A stretch of DNA of 64,000 bases from NCBI GenBank assembly GCA_963736175.1, contig CAVTNU010000005.1, forward strand, positions 1 through 64,000. Direction: 5' to 3'. The position numbers were made by a program, and so were the translations under genes. Below, piece after piece: positions 42,045 through 51,591 of the stretch. The stretch's first letter is position 1. Each line of letters begins with the position of its first letter. A model generated the notes under the pieces. It was not told the DNA's origin, did not search any database, and saw nothing but the letters and a program-made list of their open reading frames with translations. Source of the stretch: Rhodoblastus sp963736175. Its GTDB lineage: Bacteria; Pseudomonadota; Alphaproteobacteria; Rhizobiales; Beijerinckiaceae.

Positions 42045-42662
42045 TCAGCGCGAATAGAATTCGATGACCAGGTTCGGCTCCATCACAACCGGATAGGGCA
42101 CTTCCGACGGCGTCGGCACGCGGGTCATCTTGGCGGTCGATTTGGAGTGGTCGACCTCGTAGAAATCCGGCACGTCGCGTTCGCCGAGACCGGCCAATTC
42201 CAGCACGATGGCGAGTTGACGCGAGGATTCCTTGACCTCGATCACGTCGCCCGGCTTGACCAGATAGGAAGCGATGTTGACGCGCTTGCCGTTGACCTTG
42301 ATGTGGCCGTGGTTGACGAACTGGCGCGCGGCGAACACGGTCGGCACAAACTTGGCGCGATAGATCACGGCGTCGAGACGGCGCTCCAGCAGGCCGATCA
42401 GGTTGTCGCCGGAATCGCCCTTCATGCGGATGGCTTCGGCGTAATATTTGCGGAACTGCTTTTCCGAAATATTACCGTAATAGCCCTTGAGCTTCTGCTT
42501 GGCCTTAAGCTGCGTGCCGAAGTCGGACAGCTTGCCCTTGCGGCGCTGACCATGCTGACCGGGGCCGTATTCGCGGCGGTTGACCGGGCTCTTCGGGCGG
42601 CCCCAGATATTCTGGCCCATGCGGCGATCGATTTTATATTTGGCTTCTGAACGCTTGGTCAT
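42045..42662 (-). CDS. rpsD: 30S ribosomal protein S4
   Basis: This 205-residue protein binds 16S rRNA early in small-subunit assembly. The N-terminal half has KSPVNRREYGPGQHGQRRKG, and the S4 RNA-binding domain has LERRLDAVIYRAKFVPTVFA and NHGHIKVNGKRVNI. ATG 42660-42662 with GAGGA upstream was chosen; 28 upstream codons in frame lack coding character. As often in alphaproteobacteria it is a single gene outside the ribosomal protein operons, with its own terminator. Confidence 0.97.
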   Translation of the reverse strand: MTKRSEAKYKIDRRMGQNIWGRPKSPVNRREYGPGQHGQRRKGKLSDFGTQLKAKQKLKGYYGNISEKQFRKYYAEAIRMKGDSGDNLIGLLERRLDAVIYRAKFVPTVFAARQFVNHGHIKVNGKRVNIASYLVKPGDVIEVKESSRQLAIVLELAGLGERDVPDFYEVDHSKSTAKMTRVPTPSEVPYPVVMEPNLVIEFYSR

Positions 42663-42995
42663 AATTCCTCGAAAGGGTCTGACGACGCGAGGACGACCTT
42701 TGCGTTGCGCCGCCATGGCGCCGCATCGAAGCGATCCTCCCGCCATGCGGGATGAAACGCGCCCTCCTCTGCCTGAAGGTCAACCGAATGGAATCATTCA
42801 GCGAATTTCAGACCGACAGACGGCTCACCTTGAGTAAGGGAACTGTCACGGGTGCATGCCTTCTGACCGGGAAAACCGATCAAAAGCCTGGGCGTCTTAG
42901 AAGACGCCGCCGAACTTGTCAACGGCGCTTCGCATTCGCCTGCTTTTGTTCGATAATGGACGATGCTCGCAAGGGCGCGCCAAATGGGAGGATCT
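42663..42995. other. divergent promoter region between rpsD and the slipin gene
   Basis: This 333-base stretch must hold the promoter and leader of rpsD (minus strand) and the promoter of the SPFH gene (plus strand). CCCGCATGGCGGG at about 42740 can form a small hairpin in the rpsD leader. I cannot place either promoter with confidence, and no credible coding frame or RNA gene is visible. Confidence 0.35.
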
Positions 42996-43778
42996 ATGAT
43001 GGATATCGCCGCCTTTCTTGGCCTTCATCCGCTCGCCGGCGCCGTCGCCTTCGTCGTCGTCCTCATTCTGCTGCTGTCCATCCGCATCGCCAACCAATAT
43101 GAGCGCGCGGTGGTGTTCCGGCTCGGACGTTACGTTCGCACTTCCGGGCCGGGGCTCTATCTGCTGCTGCCGATGATCGAATGGGCGACGACCATCGACA
43201 TGCGCACGCTGACGACCGGCGTCGAGCCACAGGAAACCATCACGCGCGACAATGTGCCGATCAAGATCAACGCCGTGATCTGGCGGCGCATCGTCGATCC
43301 GGCGAAATCCATTATCGAGGTCACCGACGTCGGCAATGCGGTGACGCAGGTCGCCATCACCACGCTGCGCTCGATCATCGGCCAGTACACGCTCGACGAC
43401 GTGCTGAAAGAGCAGGACACGGTGTCGGCCGCCTTGCAGACCGTGGTCGACAAAGTGACCGAACCTTGGGGCGTCAAGGTCGAACGGGTGCAGATGAAAA
43501 ACGTCGAAATCCCCGAAACCATGCAACGCGCCATGGCGCAGGAAGCCGAAGCCCTGCGCGAGAAACGCGCCCGGCAGATCAAGGCGTCAGCCGAGGTCGA
43601 GGCCGCCAGCCTGCTGAAACAGGCCGCCGAAACCATCATGCAAAGCCCGGCCGGGCTTGAGTTGCGGCGCATGCAGATGATTACAGAAGTCGGCGCCGAA
43701 CAAAACACCATGACGATCATCATGATGCCGAGCGAATTCGTCGAAATGGCGCGCGCCATCGGCGCGAAGGCCGGCTAG
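42996..43778 (+). CDS. slipin (stomatin-like SPFH/band 7 membrane protein)
   Basis: This 260-residue protein has one N-terminal membrane helix (about 13-30) and a band 7 domain (YERAVVFRLGRYVRTSGPGL, DNVPIKINAVIWRRI). The helical part contains AQEAEALREKRARQIKAS and the protein ends with a conserved MMPSEFVEMARAI. It belongs to the slipin branch, which forms membrane microdomain scaffolds. Slipin genes often sit next to a NfeD protease gene, but none is found here. GGGAGG precedes two possible ATGs at 42996 and 42999. Confidence 0.9.
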   Translation: MMDIAAFLGLHPLAGAVAFVVVLILLLSIRIANQYERAVVFRLGRYVRTSGPGLYLLLPMIEWATTIDMRTLTTGVEPQETITRDNVPIKINAVIWRRIVDPAKSIIEVTDVGNAVTQVAITTLRSIIGQYTLDDVLKEQDTVSAALQTVVDKVTEPWGVKVERVQMKNVEIPETMQRAMAQEAEALREKRARQIKASAEVEAASLLKQAAETIMQSPAGLELRRMQMITEVGAEQNTMTIIMMPSEFVEMARAIGAKAG

Positions 43779-43798
43779 TTCAAACAGGGGGAAAGAAC

Positions 43799-44218
43799 AT
43801 GACCGAACTCACCGGCGGCTGCCTGTGCGGCGCCACGCGCTATACCTTGAAACAGCCGCCCAGGAATGTCGTCATTTGCCATTGCACGCATTGCCAGAAG
43901 ACGTCTGGTTCAGCGTTTTCGGTCAATATTCTGGCGCCCGAATCCGATGTCGTCTTCGAAGGCGCGGAAATGGCGAGCTATGCCGATAAAGGCGAAAGCG
44001 GCGCCGCTCTCAAGCGGCGCTTTTGCGCCACATGCGGCTCCGCGCTCGGCACCCAGTCGGAAGGGCGGCCGGGCATGTTCATCCTGAAAGCCGGTTCGCT
44101 CGACGATCATTCAAGCCTGCGCGGCGTCAGCGCGCAGATCTGGACGCGCTCGCAACAGCCCTGGGTCAAGTTCGCTTTCGACGCGCCAAGCTTCGAAAAG
44201 GCTGTCGTGGCGAAATAG
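43799..44218 (+). CDS. GFA-family zinc-binding protein
   Basis: This 139-residue protein belongs to the family of glutathione-dependent formaldehyde-activating-like proteins. The zinc-ligand cysteines are visible in GGCLCGATRYTL, CHCTHCQKTSGSAF and CATCGSALGTQ. Most members have no proven activity with formaldehyde, so the family name says little about the reaction. It begins 20 bases after the slipin gene on the same strand, and a GGGGG-rich binding site precedes its ATG. Confidence 0.88.
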   Translation: MTELTGGCLCGATRYTLKQPPRNVVICHCTHCQKTSGSAFSVNILAPESDVVFEGAEMASYADKGESGAALKRRFCATCGSALGTQSEGRPGMFILKAGSLDDHSSLRGVSAQIWTRSQQPWVKFAFDAPSFEKAVVAK

Positions 44219-44242
44219 ATCGGCCGAAACGAAAATTTCAAC

Positions 44243-45244
44243 TCAGGTCAGCTTCACCAACTGCTTGCCGAAATTCTTGCCTTCCAGCAGCCCAAGGAAC
44301 GCGGCGGGCGCCGATTCGATACCCTCGGCGATGGACTCGCGCCACTTCAGCTTGCCTTTGGCCGCCAGAGCCGCCAATTCGCCGATGGCCTGTGGCCAAA
44401 GCGGCAGATGATCGGAGACGATGAAGCCTTCGATCCTCGCCCGTTTGACCAGCAGCAGCCGCAGATCGGGCAAGGACGAGGGCTCCTTGCCCTCGTAGGA
44501 GGCGATCAGCCCGCAAACGGCGATACGGGCGAAATCGTTGAGCCGGCGCGAACAGGCGGCGAAACATTGGCCGCCGACATTTTCGAACAGGCCGTCGACG
44601 CCGCCCGGCGCGGCTTCTTTCAATTGCGCGTTGAGATCGCCGTGATGGTCGATGCAGGCGTCATAACCGAGCGCTTCGACGGCGTAGGCGCATTTTTCCT
44701 TGCCGCCGGCTATGCCGACGGCGCGCGCGCCCGCGGCCTTGGCCAATTGGCCGACGACGGAGCCGACCGCGCCGGTCGCGGCCGAAACGACTACGGTCTC
44801 GCCGGCCTTCGGCGCGATGATCTTTTTGAGGCCGTACCAGGCGGTAACGCCGGGCATACCGAAGGCGCTGAGGTAAGCCTGGATGGGAACGCGATCGACC
44901 GCGATCTTGCGCAGATTGTCGCCGTTATCGAGCGAGAAAAGCTGCCAGCCGCCCATGCCGACGACAAAATCGCCGACGGCGAAGCGCGGATTGTCGGAGG
45001 CGACGACTTCGCCCACGGTGCCGCCGATCATCACCTCGCCGAGGGCCTGGCTCGCGGCGTAGGACTTGGACTCCTCCATGCGTCCGCGCATGTAGGGATC
45101 AAGCGAAAGATAGCTGTTGCGCACCAGCACCTGGCCGGGACCAGGCTGCGGCGCCTCAGCCTCGAAAAAGCGAAAATTCTCGACGACAGCCTTGCCGCCC
45201 GGCGCGGGACGGGAGGCGAGGACAAAACCCTTGTTGATCGGCAT
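44243..45244 (-). CDS. NADP-dependent oxidoreductase, MDR superfamily (CurA/YfmJ type)
   Basis: The 333-residue enzyme is a zinc-free medium-chain reductase of the leukotriene B4 dehydrogenase group, which reduces double bonds of enones with NADPH. It shows the N-terminal LSLDPYMRGRMEES, the nucleotide-binding AATGAVGSVVGQLAKAAG, then ACIDHHGDLNAQLKEA and the loop FENVGGQ. The structural and catalytic zinc cysteines are absent. ATG 45242-45244 (MPINKGFVLA) was chosen, with GAGGGAGA upstream. It converges on the GFA gene. Confidence 0.92.
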   Translation of the reverse strand: MPINKGFVLASRPAPGGKAVVENFRFFEAEAPQPGPGQVLVRNSYLSLDPYMRGRMEESKSYAASQALGEVMIGGTVGEVVASDNPRFAVGDFVVGMGGWQLFSLDNGDNLRKIAVDRVPIQAYLSAFGMPGVTAWYGLKKIIAPKAGETVVVSAATGAVGSVVGQLAKAAGARAVGIAGGKEKCAYAVEALGYDACIDHHGDLNAQLKEAAPGGVDGLFENVGGQCFAACSRRLNDFARIAVCGLIASYEGKEPSSLPDLRLLLVKRARIEGFIVSDHLPLWPQAIGELAALAAKGKLKWRESIAEGIESAPAAFLGLLEGKNFGKQLVKLT

Positions 45245-45354
45245 GATCTTCTCCCTCGATTGCCGCGGCTTTCGCTCGCGCCATTTTTCGTTAGACATTT
45301 GATAGCGCGCCCGGCCTATAGTCCAGACTGCGGCATAAAGTTTATAGCTAAACC

Positions 45355-46191
45355 ATGATGGCGCGTCCAAAAATTCTCATCTTCGATTCCGGCCTCGGCG
45401 GACTCTCCGTTTATCGCGCCGTAGCGAGCCTGCGGCCGGACGCCGATTACCTCTACCTCGCTGACGATCTGGGTTTTCCCTACGGGCCAAAGACGGAGCA
45501 GGAGGTTTTGCGTCTCGTCATGGACGCGCTTGCGGGACAGATCGCGCGCTTTTCGCCCGATGTCGCCGTTATCGCCTGCAACACCGCCTCGACGCTGGCT
45601 TTGCCGCAATTGCGGGAAAAATGGCCGCGAACGCCCTTCGTCGGCACGGTGCCGGCGATCAAACCGGCGGCCGAGCGCTCGAAGGCGAAAATGATTTCGG
45701 TTCTGGCGACGCCCGGCACGGTCAAGCGCGACTACACGCGCGCGCTGATCGACACCTATGCTTTTCATTGCGATGTCAATTTGGTCGGCGCCGAAAATCT
45801 CGCCGCGCTCGCCGAACGTTTCCTGCGCGAGGGCGTGGTGGATGAAATGGCGGTGTTCGAGGAAATCAAACCCTGTTTCCTCGAAAAGCGCCACGGCAAA
45901 AAGGCGGTGGCGCGCACCGACGCGATCGTACTCGCCTGCACCCATTATCCGCTGTTGCTCGACGTTTTCGAAAAATGCGCGCCCTGGAGCGTCGAATGGA
46001 TCGATCCGGCGCCCGCGATCGCCCGGCGCGCCGACCATTTGCTGACGCGCGCCTTTCCGCGGCCAAGCGAACCCGCGCCGCCTCGGCCGGGCCGTTTTCT
46101 ATTCACCAGCGAAAAAGCGGCGGGCGCGACGCTCGCCGTCCGTCTGGCGCAAATGGGGCTCGCCGCCGAAGCCCTGGAGGCGCAGGTTTAA
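45355..46191 (+). CDS. murI: glutamate racemase
   Basis: This 278-residue enzyme makes D-glutamate for peptidoglycan. The two catalytic cysteines lie in AVIACNTASTLALP and IVLACTHYPLLL, and the N-terminal FDSGLGGLSVYRAV supplies the conserved aspartate and serine. Two ATGs (45355 and 45358) are possible and no good ribosome binding site is seen. Its stop codon overlaps the end of the convergent parC gene by four bases, so no terminator fits between them. Confidence 0.95.
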   Translation: MMARPKILIFDSGLGGLSVYRAVASLRPDADYLYLADDLGFPYGPKTEQEVLRLVMDALAGQIARFSPDVAVIACNTASTLALPQLREKWPRTPFVGTVPAIKPAAERSKAKMISVLATPGTVKRDYTRALIDTYAFHCDVNLVGAENLAALAERFLREGVVDEMAVFEEIKPCFLEKRHGKKAVARTDAIVLACTHYPLLLDVFEKCAPWSVEWIDPAPAIARRADHLLTRAFPRPSEPAPPRPGRFLFTSEKAAGATLAVRLAQMGLAAEALEAQV

Positions 46192-48438
46192 GCAAACCTG
46201 TTGTTCTTCGGAAAACCCTTGGGCGGCAAGCGTCCGGCCTCAGCCCGATTGCCGATCCATTCGCGCAAATCGTCCTTGCCGACCGTGAAATTGCGCCCCG
46301 CCAAATCGGTCCAGTTCAAACCCTCGGCCAGCGTGAAGACCTTGAGATCGGCCGTGCCGCCGTCCTTGTAGCGTTGCAGGCGCACGCCCTTGCCGCGCGC
46401 CATTTCCGGCGCCTGGTCAAGCGGAAAGACCAGCAGCTTCCGATTCTCGCCGATGACGGCGACATGGTCGCCGATAGCCGGGACGATGATCGACGCCTTG
46501 GCGGGCGCCTCGACGTTGAGCAGCATCCTGCCCTTGCGCGTATTGGCGACCATCTCGTCCTGACTGGCGACGAAACCGCGGCCGTCGCTCGAGGCGACGA
46601 TCATTTTTTCGCCCGGACGATATGGGAATACGGCGGCGACATCCTCGCCGTCGTCAATATCGGCCATCAGCCGGATCGGCTCGCCGTGGCCGCGTCCGCC
46701 CGGCAGTTTCGAGGCGTCGAGCGTGAAGACCTTGCCATTGGTGGCGAGCACCAGAATTTTCGACGTCGTCTCGGCGAAGAACGACACGCGCAATGCGTCG
46801 TCGCCCTTGTATTGCAGGATGGACAGGTCGGCGATATGGCCTTTGAGCGCGCGGATCCAGCCCTTTTCCGTCACCACGATCGTGACCGGCTCGCGCTCGA
46901 CGAGAATTTCGTTGAGGTCGAATGAGACGGCCTGCGCCGGCGGCGCTTCGAAGCTCGTGCGGCGCGCGCCGATCTTGGTGTTGGGACCGTATTTCTTTTT
47001 CAGCTCGCAGAATCTGCCAGGTGACGGTCTTCCACTGACGTTTCTCGTCATCCAGCAGCGACTGCACCTCGGCCTTTTCCTTGGTCAGTTCGTCATGCTC
47101 GCCGCGCAACTGCATTTCTTCGAGCTTGCGCAAGGCGCGCAGCCGCGTGTCGAGAATATAATTCGCCTGCACGTCGGTAAGGTTGAAGGTCGCCTTCAAC
47201 ACGTCCTTGGGTTCGTCTTCCTCGCGAATGATGCGGATCACCTCGTCGAGATTGAGGAAGGCGATGATCATGCCGGCGAGCACTTCAAGCCGCCGTTCGA
47301 TTTCGGCCAGACGATGGCGCGAACGGCGCACCAGCACGTCGCGGCGATGGTCGAGCCATTGGCGCAAGGCTTCCGCCAACGACAGCACGCGCGGGACGAC
47401 GCCGTCGACCAGCACGTTCATGTTCATGGAAAAGCGCGCCTCCAGTTCGCTCATGCGAAACAGGCTCTCCATCATCACCGCCGGATCGACGTTTTTGGCG
47501 CGCGGTTCGAGAACGATACGAACGTCCTCGGCCGACTCGTCGCGCACGTCGGCCAGCAGCGGCAGTTTCTTCTCGTTGACCAGCTCGGCCAGCTTTTCGA
47601 TCAGCCGCGATTTCTGCACGCCGTAGGGAATTTCCGTGACGACGACATTCCAGAGGCCGCGCGCGCCCTCCTCCTTGGCCCAGCGCGAGCGGATACGAAA
47701 GGAGCCGCGCCCGCTGTTGTAAGTTTCGATGATGGATTCACGCGAATCGACGATGATGCCGCCGGTGGGAAAGTCAGGCCCGGGCACGAAGTTGACGAGC
47801 TGTTCGGCGGCGGCTTTCGGATTGGCGATGAGATAGAGCGCGGCGTCGCAGAGTTCGGCGGCGTTATGCGGCGGAATTGACGTCGCCATGCCCACCGCGA
47901 TGCCCTGGCTGCCGTTGGCCAGAAGATTGGGAAAGGCCGAAGGCAGGACGATCGGCTCTTTCTGGTCGCCCGAATAATTGTCGCGGAAGTCGATGGCGTC
48001 TTCGTCGATTCCTTCGAGCAGCGCGCGCGCCACATCGGTCATGCGCGCTTCGGTGTAGCGGTAGGCGGCGGCGCCGTCGCCGTCGATATTGCCGAAATTG
48101 CCTTGTCCGTCGACGAGCGGATAGCGCGAGGAAAAATCCTGCGCCAGCCGCACCAGCGCGTCATAGATCGCCTGATCGCCGTGCGGATGAAACGAGCCCA
48201 TCACGTCGCCGACGATTTTCGCGCATTTCTTGAACGCCGAGCCCGGATCGAGCTTGAGAATCTGCATGCCGTAAAGAATGCGCCGATGCACGGGCTTCAG
48301 CCCGTCGCGCGCATCAGGCAAGGCGCGGCCCATGATGGTCGACATGGCGTAGGCGAGATAGCGCTCTTCCAGCGCCTCGCGCAGATTGACGACCTGATTG
48401 TCCTCGCCCTTCGACGGCGGCTTGATCGATTGTCCCAT
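46188..48438 (-). CDS. parC: DNA topoisomerase IV subunit A, with a single-base frameshift near codon 477
   Basis: ParC cuts and rejoins DNA to unlink daughter chromosomes. ATG 48436-48438 (MGQSIKPPSK) opens a frame with the active-site tyrosine in AAAYRYTEARM, the quinolone region HPHGDQAIYDALV, the gate ANGSQGIAVGMATSIPPHN and the coiled coil. After KTVTWQI the frame is lost. Sense resumes one base off in RELKKKYGPNTKIGARRTSF, and the C-terminal beta-pinwheel runs to 46188. An extra A at about 47009 on the plus strand explains this; without it the protein is about 749 residues, normal for the family. Since parC is essential, a sequencing error is the likely cause. If real, the protein would lack its C-terminal domain. 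Confidence 0.88.
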
Positions 48439-48705
48439 AGACGAATCCCCTTGTCGCTTGGGCCTAGAGGAGATTGCGCGCCGGTTCAAGTTCCCTGTTT
48501 GTTTCGTCCGCAAACTTAACGCGCGACTGTTGCTGCATTGCACTAGTCGCCCGGCGCCCGCGTGGCTAGAAGGGGCCGTCCTGCGCCGTCGCCGTCATAA
48601 AAATGCGTCGGCGGCGGGGTACCAGTATAAGTGCGTATGACTTTTGGCGCCTGCGAAGCCGGCGCCCTTGGCGCAGAGTGCGGTCGCGGCGCGCATTATC
48701 CGGAT

Positions 48706-48954
48706 ATGGACGATATGAAGATCTTATTGAAAATCACGCCTGTGCTTTTTGTGCTGGCCGGCGTTTTTGGTTTTTTCGCGGTCGGCGTGCTGACTCATCC
48801 CAAACAAGTTATGGCCGGCGCAGCGAGCGCTGGCGTGGAGCGCGCCGGATTCGACGGCGGCGCCCTGAAAGAAAGCAACTGCGAAGAGCGCGAAGTGGCG
48901 ATAGACGAAGGCTACGGCGTTTCACGCATGGCGATCCGCCGCTTTTGCGACTGA
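48706..48954 (+). CDS. small hypothetical membrane or secreted protein
   Basis: This 82-residue protein begins with a hydrophobic segment (LLKITPVLFVLAGVFGFFAV), either an anchor or a signal peptide. The polar remainder has two cysteines (KESNCEERE and the terminal RRFCD) that could pair outside the membrane. ATG 48706 was taken; ATG 48715 is also possible and the frame extends upstream. A strong terminator follows 30 bases after its stop, which supports it as a real transcription unit. The family was not recognised. Confidence 0.6.
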   Translation: MDDMKILLKITPVLFVLAGVFGFFAVGVLTHPKQVMAGAASAGVERAGFDGGALKESNCEEREVAIDEGYGVSRMAIRRFCD

Positions 48955-48984
48955 CCGGGTCGAGGGACCCCGCGTCTTGCTGAC

Positions 48985-49010
48985 AAGGCGGCTCGCGCGA
49001 GCCGCCTTTT
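48985..49010 (+). terminator. rho-independent terminator after the small membrane protein gene
   Basis: AAGGCGGCTCG and CGAGCCGCCTT form an eleven-base stem followed by TTCC. The symmetric stem may also serve the convergent recO gene, which ends at 49031. Confidence 0.85.
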
Positions 49011-49030
49011 CCTTTCGCCCGGACGGCCGA

Positions 49031-49750
49031 TCAGCTTTTCAGACAGGCGAGATAGGCCTGACGGGAGTCCGGCGGCTTGAGGCCGCGCGGCCGATAGACG
49101 TCGCGCAACATAAAATATTCGGTCAGCCGAAATCCCGCCGCCGCCTCTTCGTCCGAAACCTTTTCGCTTGGCGCGGCGCGCAGAAACGCAGGCAATGGCA
49201 GCAGCCGTGCGGCCCAGGGTTCGCCGGCCTCACGACAGACGGCGCGAGCGGATTTCGGTGAAACATAGATCAGATCGTCGGTTCGCCCGGTCGCGGCGCA
49301 GGACTCAAGATCGAGGCCGAACCCCAACTGCGCCAGAAGCGCCAATTCAAAGCGCACCAGCAGGGCCGGCGCCGCCTCGCCGTCGCACAATTGTCCGGCT
49401 ATCGTCTGCGCCATGTCGAAAAGCCGCGGATGCGGTTCGCGTTCCGGCAGCAGGCGCAACAAACCCGCCAGCAGATTGACGCCATGCAGGGCCTGCGCCC
49501 TGGCGATCAGCGCGCCCGTGCGCAGATGCGCCGCCTCGACCGCAAACAGACCCAGGTGGTCTTCAAGGCGCGCGCGCCAGACCGCTTCGACCTCATTGCC
49601 GGGCTGCAATACGCTCTGCATGGCTTTCGAGCGCCCGCCGCGCACTACGCCGAGATGGCGCCCGTGCGCGCGCGTCATCAATTCGAGAATGACGCTGGAT
49701 TCGCCATGCTTTTTCAAACCGACGACAAGACCACGATCGCTCCATTCCAA
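49031..49750 (-). CDS. recO: DNA repair protein RecO
   Basis: This 239-residue protein loads RecA onto SSB-covered DNA with RecR. The N-terminal OB fold is DRGLVVGLKKHGESSVILEL, followed by GNEVEAVWRARLEDHLG, and the helical domain ends with a conserved RAVCREAGEPWAARLLPLP. The zinc-finger cysteines of some RecO proteins are mostly missing. It is the last gene of the rnc-era-recO group typical of alphaproteobacteria and lies 77 bases after era. Confidence 0.93.
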   Translation of the reverse strand: MEWSDRGLVVGLKKHGESSVILELMTRAHGRHLGVVRGGRSKAMQSVLQPGNEVEAVWRARLEDHLGLFAVEAAHLRTGALIARAQALHGVNLLAGLLRLLPEREPHPRLFDMAQTIAGQLCDGEAAPALLVRFELALLAQLGFGLDLESCAATGRTDDLIYVSPKSARAVCREAGEPWAARLLPLPAFLRAAPSEKVSDEEAAAGFRLTEYFMLRDVYRPRGLKPPDSRQAYLACLKS

Positions 49751-49827
49751 GCAGCGGTCCTCCCTCGTCGCGCAACCGCTTCAACCCGCCAACGCCCGCG
49801 GCGCCCCCGCGCCTGGGGCGCCGATAT

Positions 49828-50760
49828 TCAGGACTTGGGAAACTCTATCCCCATCTCCCGATAGCGCTCGGGATCGTCGCCCCAATTTTCGCGCACTTTC
49901 ACGAACAAGAACAGATGCACGTTCTGTTCGGCCGCCTCGATGATTTCCTTGCGCGCCGCCGACCCGATCGACTTGATGGTGCGCCCGCCCTCGCCGATGA
50001 CGATTTTCTTCTGTCCCTCGCGCGCGACGTAGATCGTTTGCTCCACACGCGCCGAACCGTCGGGCTGATCCTTCCACAATTCGGTCTCGACCGTCGATTG
50101 GTAGGGCAATTCGTCGTGCAGGCGCTCGAACAGCTTTTCGCGGGTGATTTCGGCGGCGAGAGCGCGCAAGGGCGCGTCGGATATCTGATCCTCGGGATAG
50201 AGCCAGGGGCCCGGTTTGACCATTTGCGCCAATTTCCGCCGAAATTTTTCTACCCCATGCCCCTTGAGCGCGGAAATCATGAAGGTTTCGGCGAAGGCGC
50301 AACGCTGGTTGAGTTCAGCGGCGAGGCCGAGCAGCTTTTCGTGCTCCACCGTATCGATCTTGTTGATCGCCAATATCTTGGGCGCACGCAATTGCGGCAA
50401 CCGAGCGAGAATCGCGTCGACCTCCTCGTCGATCCCCTTGCGCGCGTCGACCAGCAGCACGACAGCGTCAGCATCGCCCGCTCCGCCCCATGCCGTCGTC
50501 ACCATGGCGCGGTCCAGCCGCCGTTTCGGCGCGAATATACCGGGCGTGTCGACAAAAATGATCTGCGCCGCGCCCTCGATGGCAATGCCGCGCACCAGAG
50601 CGCGCGTCGTCTGCACCTTGCGCGAGACGATCGACACCTTGGCGCCGACAAGCTGGTTCAAAAGCGTCGATTTGCCGGCGTTGGGCGCGCCGATCAGCGC
50701 GACGAAACCGCAACGGGTTTCTTCTTTCTCCGGCTCATTCGACTGTCTTTCTTCGTTCAT
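49828..50760 (-). CDS. era: GTPase Era
   Basis: The 310-residue GTPase helps mature the 3-prime end of 16S rRNA. Its GTP-binding motifs are GAPNAGKSTLLNQLVGAK, FVDTPGIF and AINKID, and the C-terminal KH domain carries GEGGRTIKSIGSAARKEI for RNA binding. An extra acidic N-terminus of about 15 residues precedes the core. It starts 54 bases after rnc on the same strand. Confidence 0.96.
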   Translation of the reverse strand: MNEERQSNEPEKEETRCGFVALIGAPNAGKSTLLNQLVGAKVSIVSRKVQTTRALVRGIAIEGAAQIIFVDTPGIFAPKRRLDRAMVTTAWGGAGDADAVVLLVDARKGIDEEVDAILARLPQLRAPKILAINKIDTVEHEKLLGLAAELNQRCAFAETFMISALKGHGVEKFRRKLAQMVKPGPWLYPEDQISDAPLRALAAEITREKLFERLHDELPYQSTVETELWKDQPDGSARVEQTIYVAREGQKKIVIGEGGRTIKSIGSAARKEIIEAAEQNVHLFLFVKVRENWGDDPERYREMGIEFPKS

Positions 50761-50814
50761 GCTCCAACCGATCGCTGATGGGAAAATTCGAGCCGCCGGA
50801 ACGGCGCGCCCGTC

Positions 50815-51591
50815 TTAGCCCCGCCCCGCGCCCGCCTGCGGCGCAACGGATTCGTCCCGCGTCGCGACGCCTTCGCGCGCCAAAAACTTCTGCGCCGAAG
50901 CCTGTTCGGCCAGGCGTTTTGAACTTCCCTCGGCCTTTTCCGACTCAAAACCCTGCACGGCGACCTCAATGCCGAAGGAAGGCGCATGATCAGGACCGGA
51001 ACGGGCGATCTGCTTGTAAACCGGCGTCGGCAGGCCGCGCGCCTGCGCCCATTCCTGCAGCAGGGTCTTGGCGTCGCGCAAAGGTCGGCCGGGCGAGCGC
51101 ATTCGCGTCTCGAAATTTCGCCGGACGACTTGTTGCGCCGCCTCAAAGCCGCCGTCGAGGAAGACGGCGCCGAGTACGGATTCGCAGATATCGCCCAGGA
51201 TGGCTTTTTTCCTTGCGCCGCCCGTCTGCGCCTCGCCCTCGCCAAGGCGCAGGACGTCGCTCAATTCCCATAGGCGAGCGATCTCGGCGCAGGTGTCCTT
51301 GCGCACCAGATCGGCGAGGCGGCGTGACAACTCGCCTTCCTCGGCGGCGGGAAACGCCTCATAGAGCATATGCGAAACGGCGAGGCCGAGCACCCGGTCG
51401 CCGAGGAATTCGAGGCGTTGGTAACTGTCGATGCGATGCACGCTCGCGGCGGGCAAGGCGCTGATATGCGTCAGCGCTTTCTCCAGCAGAGCGCGATCGA
51501 TGAAAACGTGGCCGATGCGCGCCTCGAGGGCGTCGAGTGCGGCGGCGCGCTCGGGCTGATGGCTGATCGGGCTGGTGCGGCCGCGCCTCAT
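50815..51591 (-). CDS. rnc: ribonuclease III
   Basis: This 258-residue enzyme cuts double-stranded RNA in rRNA precursors and messages. The catalytic signature YQRLEFLGDRVLGLAVS and the later ESVLGAVFLDGGFEAAQ supply the metal ligands, and a dsRNA-binding domain occupies the C-terminal third (KTLLQEWAQARGLPTPVYK). The start overlaps the lepB stop by four bases. A proline- and alanine-containing tail ends the protein. Confidence 0.95.
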   Translation of the reverse strand: MRRGRTSPISHQPERAAALDALEARIGHVFIDRALLEKALTHISALPAASVHRIDSYQRLEFLGDRVLGLAVSHMLYEAFPAAEEGELSRRLADLVRKDTCAEIARLWELSDVLRLGEGEAQTGGARKKAILGDICESVLGAVFLDGGFEAAQQVVRRNFETRMRSPGRPLRDAKTLLQEWAQARGLPTPVYKQIARSGPDHAPSFGIEVAVQGFESEKAEGSSKRLAEQASAQKFLAREGVATRDESVAPQAGAGRG

